A program made the translations under genes and the position numbers. DNA of 64,000 nt from Acidobacteriota bacterium. Its GTDB lineage: Bacteria > Acidobacteriota > Blastocatellia > Pyrinomonadales > Pyrinomonadaceae. Under the pieces are notes generated by a model, which was given only the letters and a program-made list of their open reading frames with translations, made no database searches and was not told the DNA's origin. Within the stretch, counting starts at the first letter, position 1. Each line of letters starts with the position of its first letter. This document shows, piece by piece, positions 8,842 to 16,957 of this stretch. The stretch lies in the NCBI GenBank assembly GCA_016715115.1, contig JADKBM010000016.1, positions 1,364,001 through 1,428,000 of the forward strand, given 5' to 3'.

Positions 8842-8902
8842 TTTCGCGACTTCAACGCGAAGTCGACACAATTCGACCGGACGTTTCACGTCCGGCTACT
8901 TT
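8842..8902. repeat. Hairpins downstream of the IS200-like transposase
   Basis: Two palindromes follow the stop codon: CGACTTC-AACGC-GAAGTCG, then CCGGACGT-TTC-ACGTCCGG (8-bp stem). They are candidates for the right end of the element. They share a GAC/GTC-rich stem style with the upstream cluster but not the exact sequence. Confidence 0.55.
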
Positions 8903-8983
8903 CGGATCACGGCTCCGCCGTTGGTGCAGTGGACATCAGGATCTTCAACCGAGGAATTCCGACCTGAACGGACTTAGTAATTT

Positions 8984-9853
8984 ATGTCAAGAATAATCAA
9001 AGCTGGCCTGATCCAGGCGCACAATGTCGGCGATGTGAACGCGCCGATCGACGAGATAAAAAAAGCGAACATCGACAATCAGATGAAGTTCGTCGAAGAC
9101 GCAGCACGGCAAGGAGTCCAGATGCTTTGTTTCCAGGAGATCTTCACGACGCCTTACTTTTGCGCCGAGCAGCAGACGCGCTGGTACGATGCGGTCGAGA
9201 AGGTTCCGGACGGACCGACCGTCAAGCTGATGCAAGATGTCGCGAAACAGTTCGGAATGGTTCTGATCGTGCCGATCTACGAAGAAGAGATCTCTGGAAT
9301 CTACTACAATACCGCGGCGGTGATCGACGCCGACGGCAAGTATCTCGGGAAATACCGCAAGACCCACATCCCGCACGTCGCGCCCGGATTCTGGGAGAAG
9401 TTCTATTTCCGCCCGGGAAATCTCGGTTATCCTTGCTTCGACACCGCGTTCGCGCGGATCGGCGTTTACATTTGCTATGACCGCCATTTCCCCGAGGGCG
9501 CGCGTTGTCTCGGGCTCAATGGTGCGGAGATCATCTTCAACCCTTCGGCGACCGTCGCCGGACTTTCGGAATATCTCTGGAAACTCGAACAGCCGGCGCA
9601 CGCCGTCGCTAACGGTTATTTCGTCGGCGCGATCAACCGCGTCGGAACCGAAGCGCCGTGGAACATCGGCGAGTTTTACGGTCAAAGTTACTTCTGCGAT
9701 CCGCGCGGACAATTCGTCGCAATGGGCTCGCGCGACCAGGATGAGCTGATCGTCGCCGATCTTGATATGGACAAGATAAAGGAAGTCCGCAACACGTGGC
9801 AGTTCTTCCGCGACCGCCGTCCCGATGCGTACGGCGCGATCTGTGATGATTAG
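8984..9853 (+). CDS. Beta-ureidopropionase (N-carbamoyl-beta-alanine amidohydrolase)
   Basis: The 289-residue protein of the nitrilase superfamily has a complete Glu-Lys-Cys triad: E52 in CFQEIF, K126 in YRKTHIPH and C164 in VYICYDRHFPEGAR. That last block, followed by GAEIIFNPSAT, is characteristic of beta-ureidopropionases and close N-carbamoyl hydrolases. The reaction releases CO2 and ammonia from N-carbamoyl-beta-alanine to give beta-alanine, the third step of reductive uracil degradation. The preT, preA, permease and mmsA genes on the same strand support this role. A D-carbamoylase or putrescine-type specificity is less likely. Cytoplasmic, full length. Confidence 0.9.
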   Translation: MSRIIKAGLIQAHNVGDVNAPIDEIKKANIDNQMKFVEDAARQGVQMLCFQEIFTTPYFCAEQQTRWYDAVEKVPDGPTVKLMQDVAKQFGMVLIVPIYEEEISGIYYNTAAVIDADGKYLGKYRKTHIPHVAPGFWEKFYFRPGNLGYPCFDTAFARIGVYICYDRHFPEGARCLGLNGAEIIFNPSATVAGLSEYLWKLEQPAHAVANGYFVGAINRVGTEAPWNIGEFYGQSYFCDPRGQFVAMGSRDQDELIVADLDMDKIKEVRNTWQFFRDRRPDAYGAICDD

Positions 9854-9943
9854 GCTGTTTCGTTCGGAATAGTTGAAAGCTGATAATTGTCGCGCCGTAT
9901 CAACTTTCACTTATCATCTATCAATTGCTCCGAAGAAGAACTT

Positions 9944-10744
9944 ATGAATAACCAAATACTAGGAACGTACCTGAGAATTCTGGCAGTCGTTTTTGTTCTG
10001 TCGTGCCTTCCGACTTTCGCTCAGACACCTCAGACGATCGAAAAGGAACTCGTCAACCACGCGAAACGCATCAGGACGTTGGCGACGGAAGAAGGCCAGG
10101 ATAATGCCGTTAAACTCGATGCCGAGAACGACGCGTTGAAGGCGAAACTCGTCAAATACGGTCGGCTCGCGTCTGTCTTGAAGTATCCGTTCAACGAATT
10201 GAAAAAACACCTGTTCGTTGCAACATCGAAAGACGGGAAATTTCGTATCTATTCGTGGGATACGGAAACCGGCGGCACAATGCATTTCTACGAGAACGTC
10301 TTTCAGTTTCAAGGCGGCGACGGCAAGGTGTACGCCAAGACCGCGGTTCTCGACGAAGGGGATTCCGGTGGATTTTATTCCGACATTTTTCAGGTTTCGA
10401 CGAAAAACGGAACCGTTTATCTCGGCCGGATGACGGCGACACTCTCGACAAAGCATTCGTACGAAGAGGTTGCGCTCTTCAAGATCGACCGCCGAACGCT
10501 AGATGACCGCGTCCGCCTTTTCAAAACGAAGGCCGGCCTGCAAGATCACATCGGCTTCGAGTACAACTTCTTTTCGGTCGTCAATCGCAAGGAGCGCCCG
10601 ATCAAACTGATCCAGTTTGACGAGCGTTCCAACACCGTTCGAATTCCCGTTGTTCTCATCAAGAAAGATGACGAGATCGGGACGGTAACGAAAAGATTCA
10701 TCAATTACCGATTCAATGGAACTCATTTTGTAAACGCCAAATAA
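9944..10744 (+). CDS. Exported protein of unknown function
   Basis: I use the ATG at 9944, preceded by GAAGAAG; this gives 266 residues beginning with a signal peptide (hydrophobic 9-24, cleavage at TFAQ). An earlier in-frame start at 9887 would only add residues before the signal. After a charged helical stretch (30-75) the chain looks beta-rich, with repeated KDGKFRIYSWDTETGGTMHFY-like segments, suggesting a propeller-like or lipocalin-like periplasmic protein. I do not recognise a family. It lies 90 bp after beta-ureidopropionase on the same strand. Confidence 0.65.
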   Translation: MNNQILGTYLRILAVVFVLSCLPTFAQTPQTIEKELVNHAKRIRTLATEEGQDNAVKLDAENDALKAKLVKYGRLASVLKYPFNELKKHLFVATSKDGKFRIYSWDTETGGTMHFYENVFQFQGGDGKVYAKTAVLDEGDSGGFYSDIFQVSTKNGTVYLGRMTATLSTKHSYEEVALFKIDRRTLDDRVRLFKTKAGLQDHIGFEYNFFSVVNRKERPIKLIQFDERSNTVRIPVVLIKKDDEIGTVTKRFINYRFNGTHFVNAK

Positions 10745-10770
10745 GGAAAACAGTTGAGGGTGGTGAAAAA

Positions 10771-11169
10771 ATGAACGACGACCTATGGGGCGAGATCGCC
10801 ATCGACACAAAACTGGAATTGCCGATCGCGATTCTTAAGCGGCAGGCCGAGCTTCTGGAAAAGAAAACCGGCGGGGTCCTCGACGCGCAGGTCCATTCGA
10901 TGAAGATGACCGGCAAAGATTCGGTCGGTTATTCGTTCAACATCGTCGCGCCCGCGCTTAGCGATTACGTTCACAAAGTGCTCACCATCAGTCATCCGGG
11001 CATCCTGCTCTATCCCGTACGGTTGGTGTCACACGTGACGGATGCCGATTTGAGCTGCAAGGATGAAGAAGAGTTTGTAAAAGCTCTGCGAGAAATACTC
11101 TCCTCAAGCGTGGTCCACAAAGCCGTGCTTGCGTTGATCACTCAGAGTAAAGCCGCGGGATCAGCGTAA
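10771..11169 (+). CDS. Small cytoplasmic protein of unknown function
   Basis: This 132-residue protein has no signal peptide or membrane segment. It starts with an ATG 27 bp after the preceding gene, preceded by a GAGGGTGG ribosome-binding site, and ends 21 bp before preT. An N-terminal helix (LPIAILKRQAELLEKKTGG) is followed by an alternating strand/helix pattern. No recognisable motif. Its position right before preT suggests cotranscription only. Confidence 0.6.
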   Translation: MNDDLWGEIAIDTKLELPIAILKRQAELLEKKTGGVLDAQVHSMKMTGKDSVGYSFNIVAPALSDYVHKVLTISHPGILLYPVRLVSHVTDADLSCKDEEEFVKALREILSSSVVHKAVLALITQSKAAGSA

Positions 11170-11189
11170 TTGCCGCGTTTCGCCATTGT

Positions 11190-12536
11190 ATGGAACCTAA
11201 ACTGACCGAACAGATCGAAGATAATTTCGCGGAGATCCATCCGCTGATGTCCAAGCCTGAAGCGCTGCTGGAAGCGAATCGATGCCTTTATTGCTACGAC
11301 GCTCCCTGCACGCGTGCGTGTCCGACACATATTGACGTTCCGGCGTTCATCAAGAAGATCGCCTCGGGAAACCTCGACGGCGCATCGCGGGTGATCTTCG
11401 ACGCGAATCCGATCGGATCGTCGTGCGCCAAGGTCTGTCCGGTCGATGTACTTTGTGAAGGCGCGTGCGTCGAGAAAACTCTCGTCAAGAAACCGATCGA
11501 GATCGGACGCCTGCAGCGATATGCGACGGAACACACGCTCCGATCCGGAAAAACCCTGTTCGAAAAGGGTGTCGGGAACGGAAGATCGGTCGGCATCGTT
11601 GGGTCCGGACCTGCCGGCTTGAGTTGCGCGTCATATCTCGCGCGGCTTGGATATGACGTGACCGTTTACGAAAAACGTCCGCTTGCCGGCGGGCTTGATA
11701 CGTACGGAATGGCGGAATACAAAATGACCCAGGCACATTCCTTGGCGGAAGTCGCCCAGATCGAAAGGCTCGGCGTGAAGTTCAGGGTCGACACGGAAGT
11801 AGTTGCCATTGCGGATGGCGAAGATCCTGCAAAAGTGACAATTGGCTATCGAACAACTCCAAGTCAAACAACCACTGACGCGCACGATGCCGTCTTTCTT
11901 GGCGTCGGACTCGGCAAGACCAATCGTTTGGGTATCCCTGGCGAAGATCTTGACGGCGTTATCGATGCGCTGCGGTTCATCTATAAAGTGAAAACCCGCG
12001 ATTGGGCAACGGTTCCGCTCGGCCGGAGCGTGGTCGTTCTCGGAGGCGGGAACACGGCGATCGACGCGGCGACGCAAGCCAAGCGGCTCGGCGCGGAAAG
12101 ATCGACGCTCGCTTATCGCAAGACTGAAAAAGAAGCGCCGGCGTACGATTACGAGTTCGGACTTGCGCGCCGCGACGGCATCGAGTTTGTGTGGCAGGCA
12201 TCGCCGGTCGAGATCGTCGGGGACGGCGAAGTCACCGGGATACGATTCAGGAAGCCGGACGGCTCGGAGTTTCAGATCGAATGCGACCTTGTCATCAAGG
12301 CGATCGGTCAGGAGAAACAGGCCGAGTTCTTCCGCAAGCTCGGCCTCGCGACTGACGAGAAAGGCCGCGTCTCGGTGAGCGACTCGATGCAGACATCAAA
12401 TCCGAGGATCTTCGCCGCCGGCGACTGCGTCAATGGTGGCAAGGAAGCGGTCGACGCGGCGCAGGGCGGAAAACTCGCGGCCCAAAGCATACACCGTTCG
12501 CTGACGGGCGAAACGGTAAGATTTGCCGGGGGATGA
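11190..12536 (+). CDS. preT: NAD-dependent dihydropyrimidine dehydrogenase, PreT subunit
   Basis: The 448-residue flavo-iron-sulfur protein belongs to the glutamate synthase small-subunit family. N-terminal cysteines at 32, 35, 40, 44 and at 79, 83, 89, 93 would bind two [4Fe-4S] clusters. VGIVGSGPAGLSCASYLA near 134-151 is the FAD site and VVVLGGGNTAIDAA near 282 the NAD(P)H site. In Escherichia coli, PreT passes electrons from NADH to PreA, which reduces uracil or thymine to the 5,6-dihydro form. PreA is encoded 2.2 kb downstream. The stop overlaps the start of the next gene (ATGA), so the two are translationally coupled. Confidence 0.92.
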   Translation: MEPKLTEQIEDNFAEIHPLMSKPEALLEANRCLYCYDAPCTRACPTHIDVPAFIKKIASGNLDGASRVIFDANPIGSSCAKVCPVDVLCEGACVEKTLVKKPIEIGRLQRYATEHTLRSGKTLFEKGVGNGRSVGIVGSGPAGLSCASYLARLGYDVTVYEKRPLAGGLDTYGMAEYKMTQAHSLAEVAQIERLGVKFRVDTEVVAIADGEDPAKVTIGYRTTPSQTTTDAHDAVFLGVGLGKTNRLGIPGEDLDGVIDALRFIYKVKTRDWATVPLGRSVVVLGGGNTAIDAATQAKRLGAERSTLAYRKTEKEAPAYDYEFGLARRDGIEFVWQASPVEIVGDGEVTGIRFRKPDGSEFQIECDLVIKAIGQEKQAEFFRKLGLATDEKGRVSVSDSMQTSNPRIFAAGDCVNGGKEAVDAAQGGKLAAQSIHRSLTGETVRFAGG

Positions 12537-13609
12537 TGCGCCAATGGGTACTCGCGAGCCGGCCAACCGGCCCCGCGACGATCGACAATTTCAGGCTCGA
12601 AACCGCACCCGTTCCCGAGATCGGCGACGGAGAATTGCTCGTGCAAACGCTGTTTCTCGGCGTTGCACCGGTGATGCTGCGTTATATGACGAATCAGACG
12701 TCGTTCGAAAAACCGCTCGCGATCGGCGACGTGATGCACGGGCGCGGCGTAGGGCGCGTCATCGAAAGCCGTCATCCGGATTACGCCGAGGGCGATCTGG
12801 TGCAGGCCAAGCTCGGCTGGCGCGAGTTTGCGAAAATAGATGCGCGCGATCCGTACTATTTGATCTACAAGATGCGCAACACGGATCTGCCCGCGTCGCA
12901 CGGGATCAGCAGCCTCGCGATGAGCGGATTTACGGCGCTCATCGGAATGCGCGAGATCGGCGCGGTGAAACCCGGCGAGAACGTGCTTGTTTCCGGAGCA
13001 GCGGGAGGCGTTGGCAGCCAATGCGCTTTCGTCGCCCGCACGCTCGGCGCCGGGAAGGTGGTCGGGATAGCGGGCGGCCCGGAGAAGTGCCGGCTTTTGG
13101 TCGATCGGCTCGGTTATGATGCCGCGATCGATTACAAGAACGAGGACGTCGCCGAAAGGCTTGACGATCTTTTCCCGGACGGGATCGACGTCTACTTCGA
13201 CAATGTTTTCGGCGAGTTGCTCGATTCGGTTTTGCTGAGAATCAATCGCCGGGCGCGAATCGCTCTTTGCGGACGGATTTCCGAGTATTTGAAATCGCCG
13301 GACGAATATCACGCTTTTCGCAATCTCGGTCGGCTCGGTCTTCAGGACGCGAAGCTCGAAGCATTCTTCGTTTACGATTACGCGGATCGGTTCTCAGAAT
13401 ATGAAGATACGCTCGCCGATTGGATACGCAACGGAAAGCTGTTGCCGCTCGAATATGTACTCGACGGGCTTGAGCGTATGCCGGAAGCCTTGATCCTTCT
13501 CTACAAAGGCCAAAACGCCGGGGTCGCGATGATCCGGATCGCGAAGGACGCAGACAGCGGAATCGATTCAACGGGTGAACGAAACGAAGGAATTGAAAAG
13601 AAATCGTAA
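12533..13609 (+). CDS. Zinc-independent MDR oxidoreductase (CurA / prostaglandin-reductase type)
   Basis: The 358-residue NADP-dependent medium-chain reductase begins with the family sequence RQWVLASRPTGPAT and has the cofactor loop VSGAAGGVGSQCAFVAR near residues 158-174. The YKMRNTD and SGFTALIGMREIG segments also fit. Relatives reduce activated double bonds such as 2-alkenals and enones. It overlaps the preT stop by 4 bp, which is unusual for the uracil pathway and suggests a linked role, perhaps reducing a reactive enal-like by-product; that is inference. No zinc ligands are visible, as expected for the group. Confidence 0.85.
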   Translation: MMRQWVLASRPTGPATIDNFRLETAPVPEIGDGELLVQTLFLGVAPVMLRYMTNQTSFEKPLAIGDVMHGRGVGRVIESRHPDYAEGDLVQAKLGWREFAKIDARDPYYLIYKMRNTDLPASHGISSLAMSGFTALIGMREIGAVKPGENVLVSGAAGGVGSQCAFVARTLGAGKVVGIAGGPEKCRLLVDRLGYDAAIDYKNEDVAERLDDLFPDGIDVYFDNVFGELLDSVLLRINRRARIALCGRISEYLKSPDEYHAFRNLGRLGLQDAKLEAFFVYDYADRFSEYEDTLADWIRNGKLLPLEYVLDGLERMPEALILLYKGQNAGVAMIRIAKDADSGIDSTGERNEGIEKKS

Positions 13610-13653
13610 TGCAACCCGCGCGCTCAAGTGCAAGATCGGCGATGACGGGATAA

Positions 13654-13669
13654 AGCAGCCGGCTGCTTG
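13654..13669. repeat. Perfect 16-bp palindrome after the MDR gene
   Basis: AAGCAGCCGGCTGCTT is fully self-complementary and lies 45 bp after the MDR stop. It could be a weak terminator or a protein-binding site; there is no T tract. Confidence 0.4.
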
Positions 13670-13795
13670 CGATTGCCGAACAACGCGGTGGAAATTCTAA
13701 CGCGGAATCCTGGAACGGGAAGCAGGTCGCCAAGAAAGGTGACAAATCAAACGGGATATTTCTTTGCGGTCGGGCGTTGGTTACGGGAGACAAGG

Positions 13796-14533
13796 ATGGC
13801 GGTCTATTTCTACAAAGACAATCAGCAGCTAGGGCCTTACGAAGAGGAAGTTGTTGTTGGATGGCTTCGAGCCGGAACACTTACGCCCGAGGTTATGGGT
13901 ATCCGTACCGGGGAAACGCAATGGACCAAGCTGGGTACGCTGTTTCCGCAAGCGATGCCGGAGCCGAAACCTGACTCCGTAGTGGGAATCCCGCCCACAG
14001 CGGCGATCAGTAAGACCGAGCCGGAATCTCGCAACACTTTATGGCTGAAGCTTCTTTGCGGTTTTTGTTTTCTGGTTGCTCTAACGGTCTTTCTGTCAGC
14101 AACTTACTATTCCTATGTCATACCGACTGATTCAAATACGATACACAAATATCCTGCTATGATCCTCGTGCAAATTATAGTACGTAACATTCAGATCGGG
14201 ACTTTTTTGTCGGGTTTCTTTATAATTCTGGCAATTCTGTGTGCGTTCAAGAGCACTCTTATTGACTCCAATCAGATAAGAGTTGGACTCCGAGCCGTCT
14301 TCGTTCTGGTATTGCTCGCGGGTTGTGTTGCTATTCTCAGCGGGATCGGAAGTTACCTAACCTTTAGGATGAACGCCGAAACTTCGCCGTACGAGGCGAC
14401 GCGGACGTACCACGTAGCTGAGAATCGGATTGGTCCGTTTCGGAAGTTGGCAGTGTTGGGGCCATTAGGCGTCGGAGTCGTGATTTTTGGTGCTTCCGGA
14501 CTTTTTATGACAAAACGGCGACGGAATCCCTAA
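13796..14533 (+). CDS. GYF_2-domain membrane protein
   Basis: I choose the ATG at 13796, preceded by GGGAGA, giving 245 residues; the longer frame from 13667 has no support. Residues 1-55 (VYFYKDNQQLGPYEEEVVVGWLRAGTL...TQWTKLG) match the GYF_2 domain, a bacterial module of about 50 residues that often precedes transmembrane segments. Three or four hydrophobic helices follow at about 85-107, 125-150, 165-190 and 220-240. Function is unknown; the domain probably binds peptides at the cytoplasmic face. Its codon use is more AT-rich than the neighbouring pyrimidine genes, so it may be a separate insertion in the cluster. Confidence 0.75.
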   Translation: MAVYFYKDNQQLGPYEEEVVVGWLRAGTLTPEVMGIRTGETQWTKLGTLFPQAMPEPKPDSVVGIPPTAAISKTEPESRNTLWLKLLCGFCFLVALTVFLSATYYSYVIPTDSNTIHKYPAMILVQIIVRNIQIGTFLSGFFIILAILCAFKSTLIDSNQIRVGLRAVFVLVLLAGCVAILSGIGSYLTFRMNAETSPYEATRTYHVAENRIGPFRKLAVLGPLGVGVVIFGASGLFMTKRRRNP

Positions 14534-14663
14534 CTCGTATGCAGCCGGATCATCGCTTTTGGTCACCGCTCGACAACGTGGCGAGCAACATTTTGCCGAG
14601 ATCAACCCGACGGTCTGAGGCGATGCAAGCGAACCGCAGTCTGAAAATGACGTTTTTGTTTTG

Positions 14664-14678
14664 GTGACATTTGTGTCA
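14664..14678. promoter_or_regulatory. Candidate operator (GTGACA-N4-TGTCA) upstream of preA
   Basis: An inverted repeat GTGACA-TTTG-TGTCA lies 55 bp before the preA start. A related GTGACA/TGTCAC dyad occurs at 38475-38490 before other metabolic genes. The regulator is unknown; this is a sequence pattern only. Confidence 0.3.
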
Positions 14679-14733
14679 ATGGAATCAATTGTCGAGACGG
14701 CGGCGCTAAAAATTGGTTGGTTTAACTAATATC

Positions 14734-15966
14734 ATGGCAGATCTAAGTGTAAATTTCGCAGGCATCAAATCTCCGAATCCGTTTTGGCTTGCTTCGGCGC
14801 CGCCGACGAATATGGGCTCGATGATCGAGCGCGCGTTCGACGCCGGTTGGGGCGGCGCGGTCTGGAAGACGCTCGGCGAGCCGATCGTCAACGTTTCCTC
14901 AAGGCTCGCGGCGATCGATTACGGTTCGACGCGAATGCTCGGGCTCAACAACATCGAACTCATCACCGACCGTCCGCTCGAGGTCAACTTGCGCGAGATG
15001 TACGAGTGCAAGAAAAAGTACCCGAATCACGCGGTGATCGCGTCGTTGATGGTCGAATCCAAACGCGAAGCGTGGCACGAGATCGTCAAACGCACTCAGG
15101 ACACAGGCTGCGACGGATTCGAGCTCAACTTCGGATGTCCGCACGGAATGTCGGAACGCGGAATGGGCGCGGCGATGGGCCAGGTTCCGGAATACACCTG
15201 TATGGTCACCGAATGGGTCAAGGAAGTCTCGGCGTTGCCGGTGATCGTCAAACTGACGCCCAACGTGACGAACATCGTTCCGCCCGGGCGCGCGGCCCAA
15301 AAAGGCGGCGCCGACGCGGTGTCGCTGATCAACACGATCAATTCGGTGATGGGCGTCGATCTCGATACGATGATCCCGCATCCGAACGTCAACGGAATGG
15401 CTGCGCACGGCGGTTATTGCGGGCCGGCGGTAAAACCGATCGCGCTCAATATGGTCTCGGAGCTCGCGCGCGATGCGGAATTCAGCATTCCGATCTCGGG
15501 CATTGGCGGAATTTCGACCTGGCGCGACGCCGTCGAGTTTATTCTGCTCGGCGCCGGAACGGTTCAGGTCTGCACGGCGGTGATGCATTACGGTTACCGC
15601 ATCGTCGAGGATATGATCGACGGGCTCAATTCGTATCTCGACGATAAAGACTTCGCTTCGGTCAACGATATTGTCGGCAGATCGGTCGATCGGGTCACGG
15701 ACTGGGGCAACCTGGATCTCAATTACAAGGTCGTCGCGCGGGTAAATAATGAGCACTGCGTCAAATGCAATCTCTGCTACATCGCCTGCGAAGACGGCGC
15801 GCACCAGTGTTTCAGTTTTGACGACAACAAGTTCCCTGTCGTCGACGAACACGAGTGCGTCGGCTGCAATCTTTGCACTCTCGTCTGCCCGGCTCCCGGC
15901 GCGGTAACGATGGTCCGCCTCGACGACGGCAGCAATCCGCAGAGCTGGAAGCAGAGGATCGGTTAG
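14734..15966 (+). CDS. preA: NAD-dependent dihydropyrimidine dehydrogenase, PreA subunit
   Basis: I use the ATG at 14734 (410 residues), which matches the start of known PreA proteins; an upstream TTG at 14713 is unlikely. Residues 1-310 form the FMN-binding dihydroorotate-dehydrogenase-like barrel, with the catalytic cysteine C135 in ELNFGCPHGM and the KLTPN lysine block near 173. The C-terminal 70 residues carry two [4Fe-4S] ferredoxin motifs, CVKCNLCYIAC (about 341) and CVGCNLCTLVC (about 375). With PreT it reduces uracil or thymine at the expense of NADH, the first step of reductive pyrimidine degradation. Separation from preT by two genes is unusual. Confidence 0.93.
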   Translation: MADLSVNFAGIKSPNPFWLASAPPTNMGSMIERAFDAGWGGAVWKTLGEPIVNVSSRLAAIDYGSTRMLGLNNIELITDRPLEVNLREMYECKKKYPNHAVIASLMVESKREAWHEIVKRTQDTGCDGFELNFGCPHGMSERGMGAAMGQVPEYTCMVTEWVKEVSALPVIVKLTPNVTNIVPPGRAAQKGGADAVSLINTINSVMGVDLDTMIPHPNVNGMAAHGGYCGPAVKPIALNMVSELARDAEFSIPISGIGGISTWRDAVEFILLGAGTVQVCTAVMHYGYRIVEDMIDGLNSYLDDKDFASVNDIVGRSVDRVTDWGNLDLNYKVVARVNNEHCVKCNLCYIACEDGAHQCFSFDDNKFPVVDEHECVGCNLCTLVCPAPGAVTMVRLDDGSNPQSWKQRIG

Positions 15967-16033
15967 CGGTGAACCGTCCGAACCCGGCGGCAGCAACCGG
16001 CAAATCCGCAATAGATCTTGTGAGCCTTAGTTT

Positions 16034-16831
16034 ATGAAAAAGAGCATTCAACTCGTCTTGTCGATCGCGATTGCAGCCGTCGTCGCGTTCGGTCAAAAGG
16101 GTCCTCTGCCGTTCGACAATTCGGTGTTCGATTCAAACTTCGAAACGGCCAAATGGCTTGCCGAATATGATGAGGTCGCCTGGAAAACCAGTGACGTTGT
16201 CATGGCCCAGGACAAGAAGGAATTGGCGCGGCTCGGAACCGCCTGGTTTTGCTTCAAGGACTCAAAAGACGCGTGGCACGCGGTCTACGGGAAGTTTGAG
16301 AACTCACAATTCGAATTGGTCTTTCATTTCACGATGGACGCCAAAAAGGTCGTCACCCGTTCGGAAGAAAAACCGGATTCGGGCATGCTCGTTCTCTATG
16401 CAAAGGCCCTCGGTCTTGGGCAAGCGAAGGTGAAGGAACGAGTCGGTGCAAATGCTCCAGCGTTCAACCAGTATATTCGCCGAAACTCCGATCAGACATT
16501 CACAGTCTGGTTGTTTCCCGCGTTCCAGACAAACGGGCTCGCGGTTTACGGCGGCGAAGGCATTTTCACGATCGATTCAAAGGCCGAAAAGATCACAAAA
16601 GATGAGAGCTACTATCAGCCCGGTTTTCGGGGATTCCCGACCGGCAATCCGCGCGAGATTTGGCTCAACTACCGCGAATTGAAGGCGCCGACGCTCGGGG
16701 CGATATTCTTTGTTTGGTACTATCGCGAGTATTTCACGAGCATCAATATCGACAATGCTGAAAGTATGAGTACGCTGATCAAGTCCGGGAACAGCCACCT
16801 TTGGGTTCATGTGGTGAAGGATAAGAAGTAG
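16034..16831 (+). CDS. Exported protein of unknown function
   Basis: This 265-residue protein has a signal peptide (residues 1-20, cleavage near AFG/Q). The mature part is rich in aromatic residues and alternating strands, e.g. WFCFKDSKDAWHAVYGKFENSQFELVFHF, and appears to be a single beta-rich domain. No catalytic motif or repeat is recognised. It starts 67 bp after preA on the same strand, and the preA stop is followed by no clear terminator, so readthrough is possible. Similar uncharacterised exported proteins are common in acidobacterial genomes; that is a general impression, not a match. Confidence 0.65.
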   Translation: MKKSIQLVLSIAIAAVVAFGQKGPLPFDNSVFDSNFETAKWLAEYDEVAWKTSDVVMAQDKKELARLGTAWFCFKDSKDAWHAVYGKFENSQFELVFHFTMDAKKVVTRSEEKPDSGMLVLYAKALGLGQAKVKERVGANAPAFNQYIRRNSDQTFTVWLFPAFQTNGLAVYGGEGIFTIDSKAEKITKDESYYQPGFRGFPTGNPREIWLNYRELKAPTLGAIFFVWYYREYFTSINIDNAESMSTLIKSGNSHLWVHVVKDKK

Positions 16832-16957
16832 GCCGGATACGCGTCTTGGTTTTCTGTGTGGTCGACTCGAAAACCGATCGATTCCGATCGATTCTGACCG
16901 AATCCACGCAATCTCAGATACCGGAACGGAACTTCCTCGATAGATTGTTCTGAAGAG

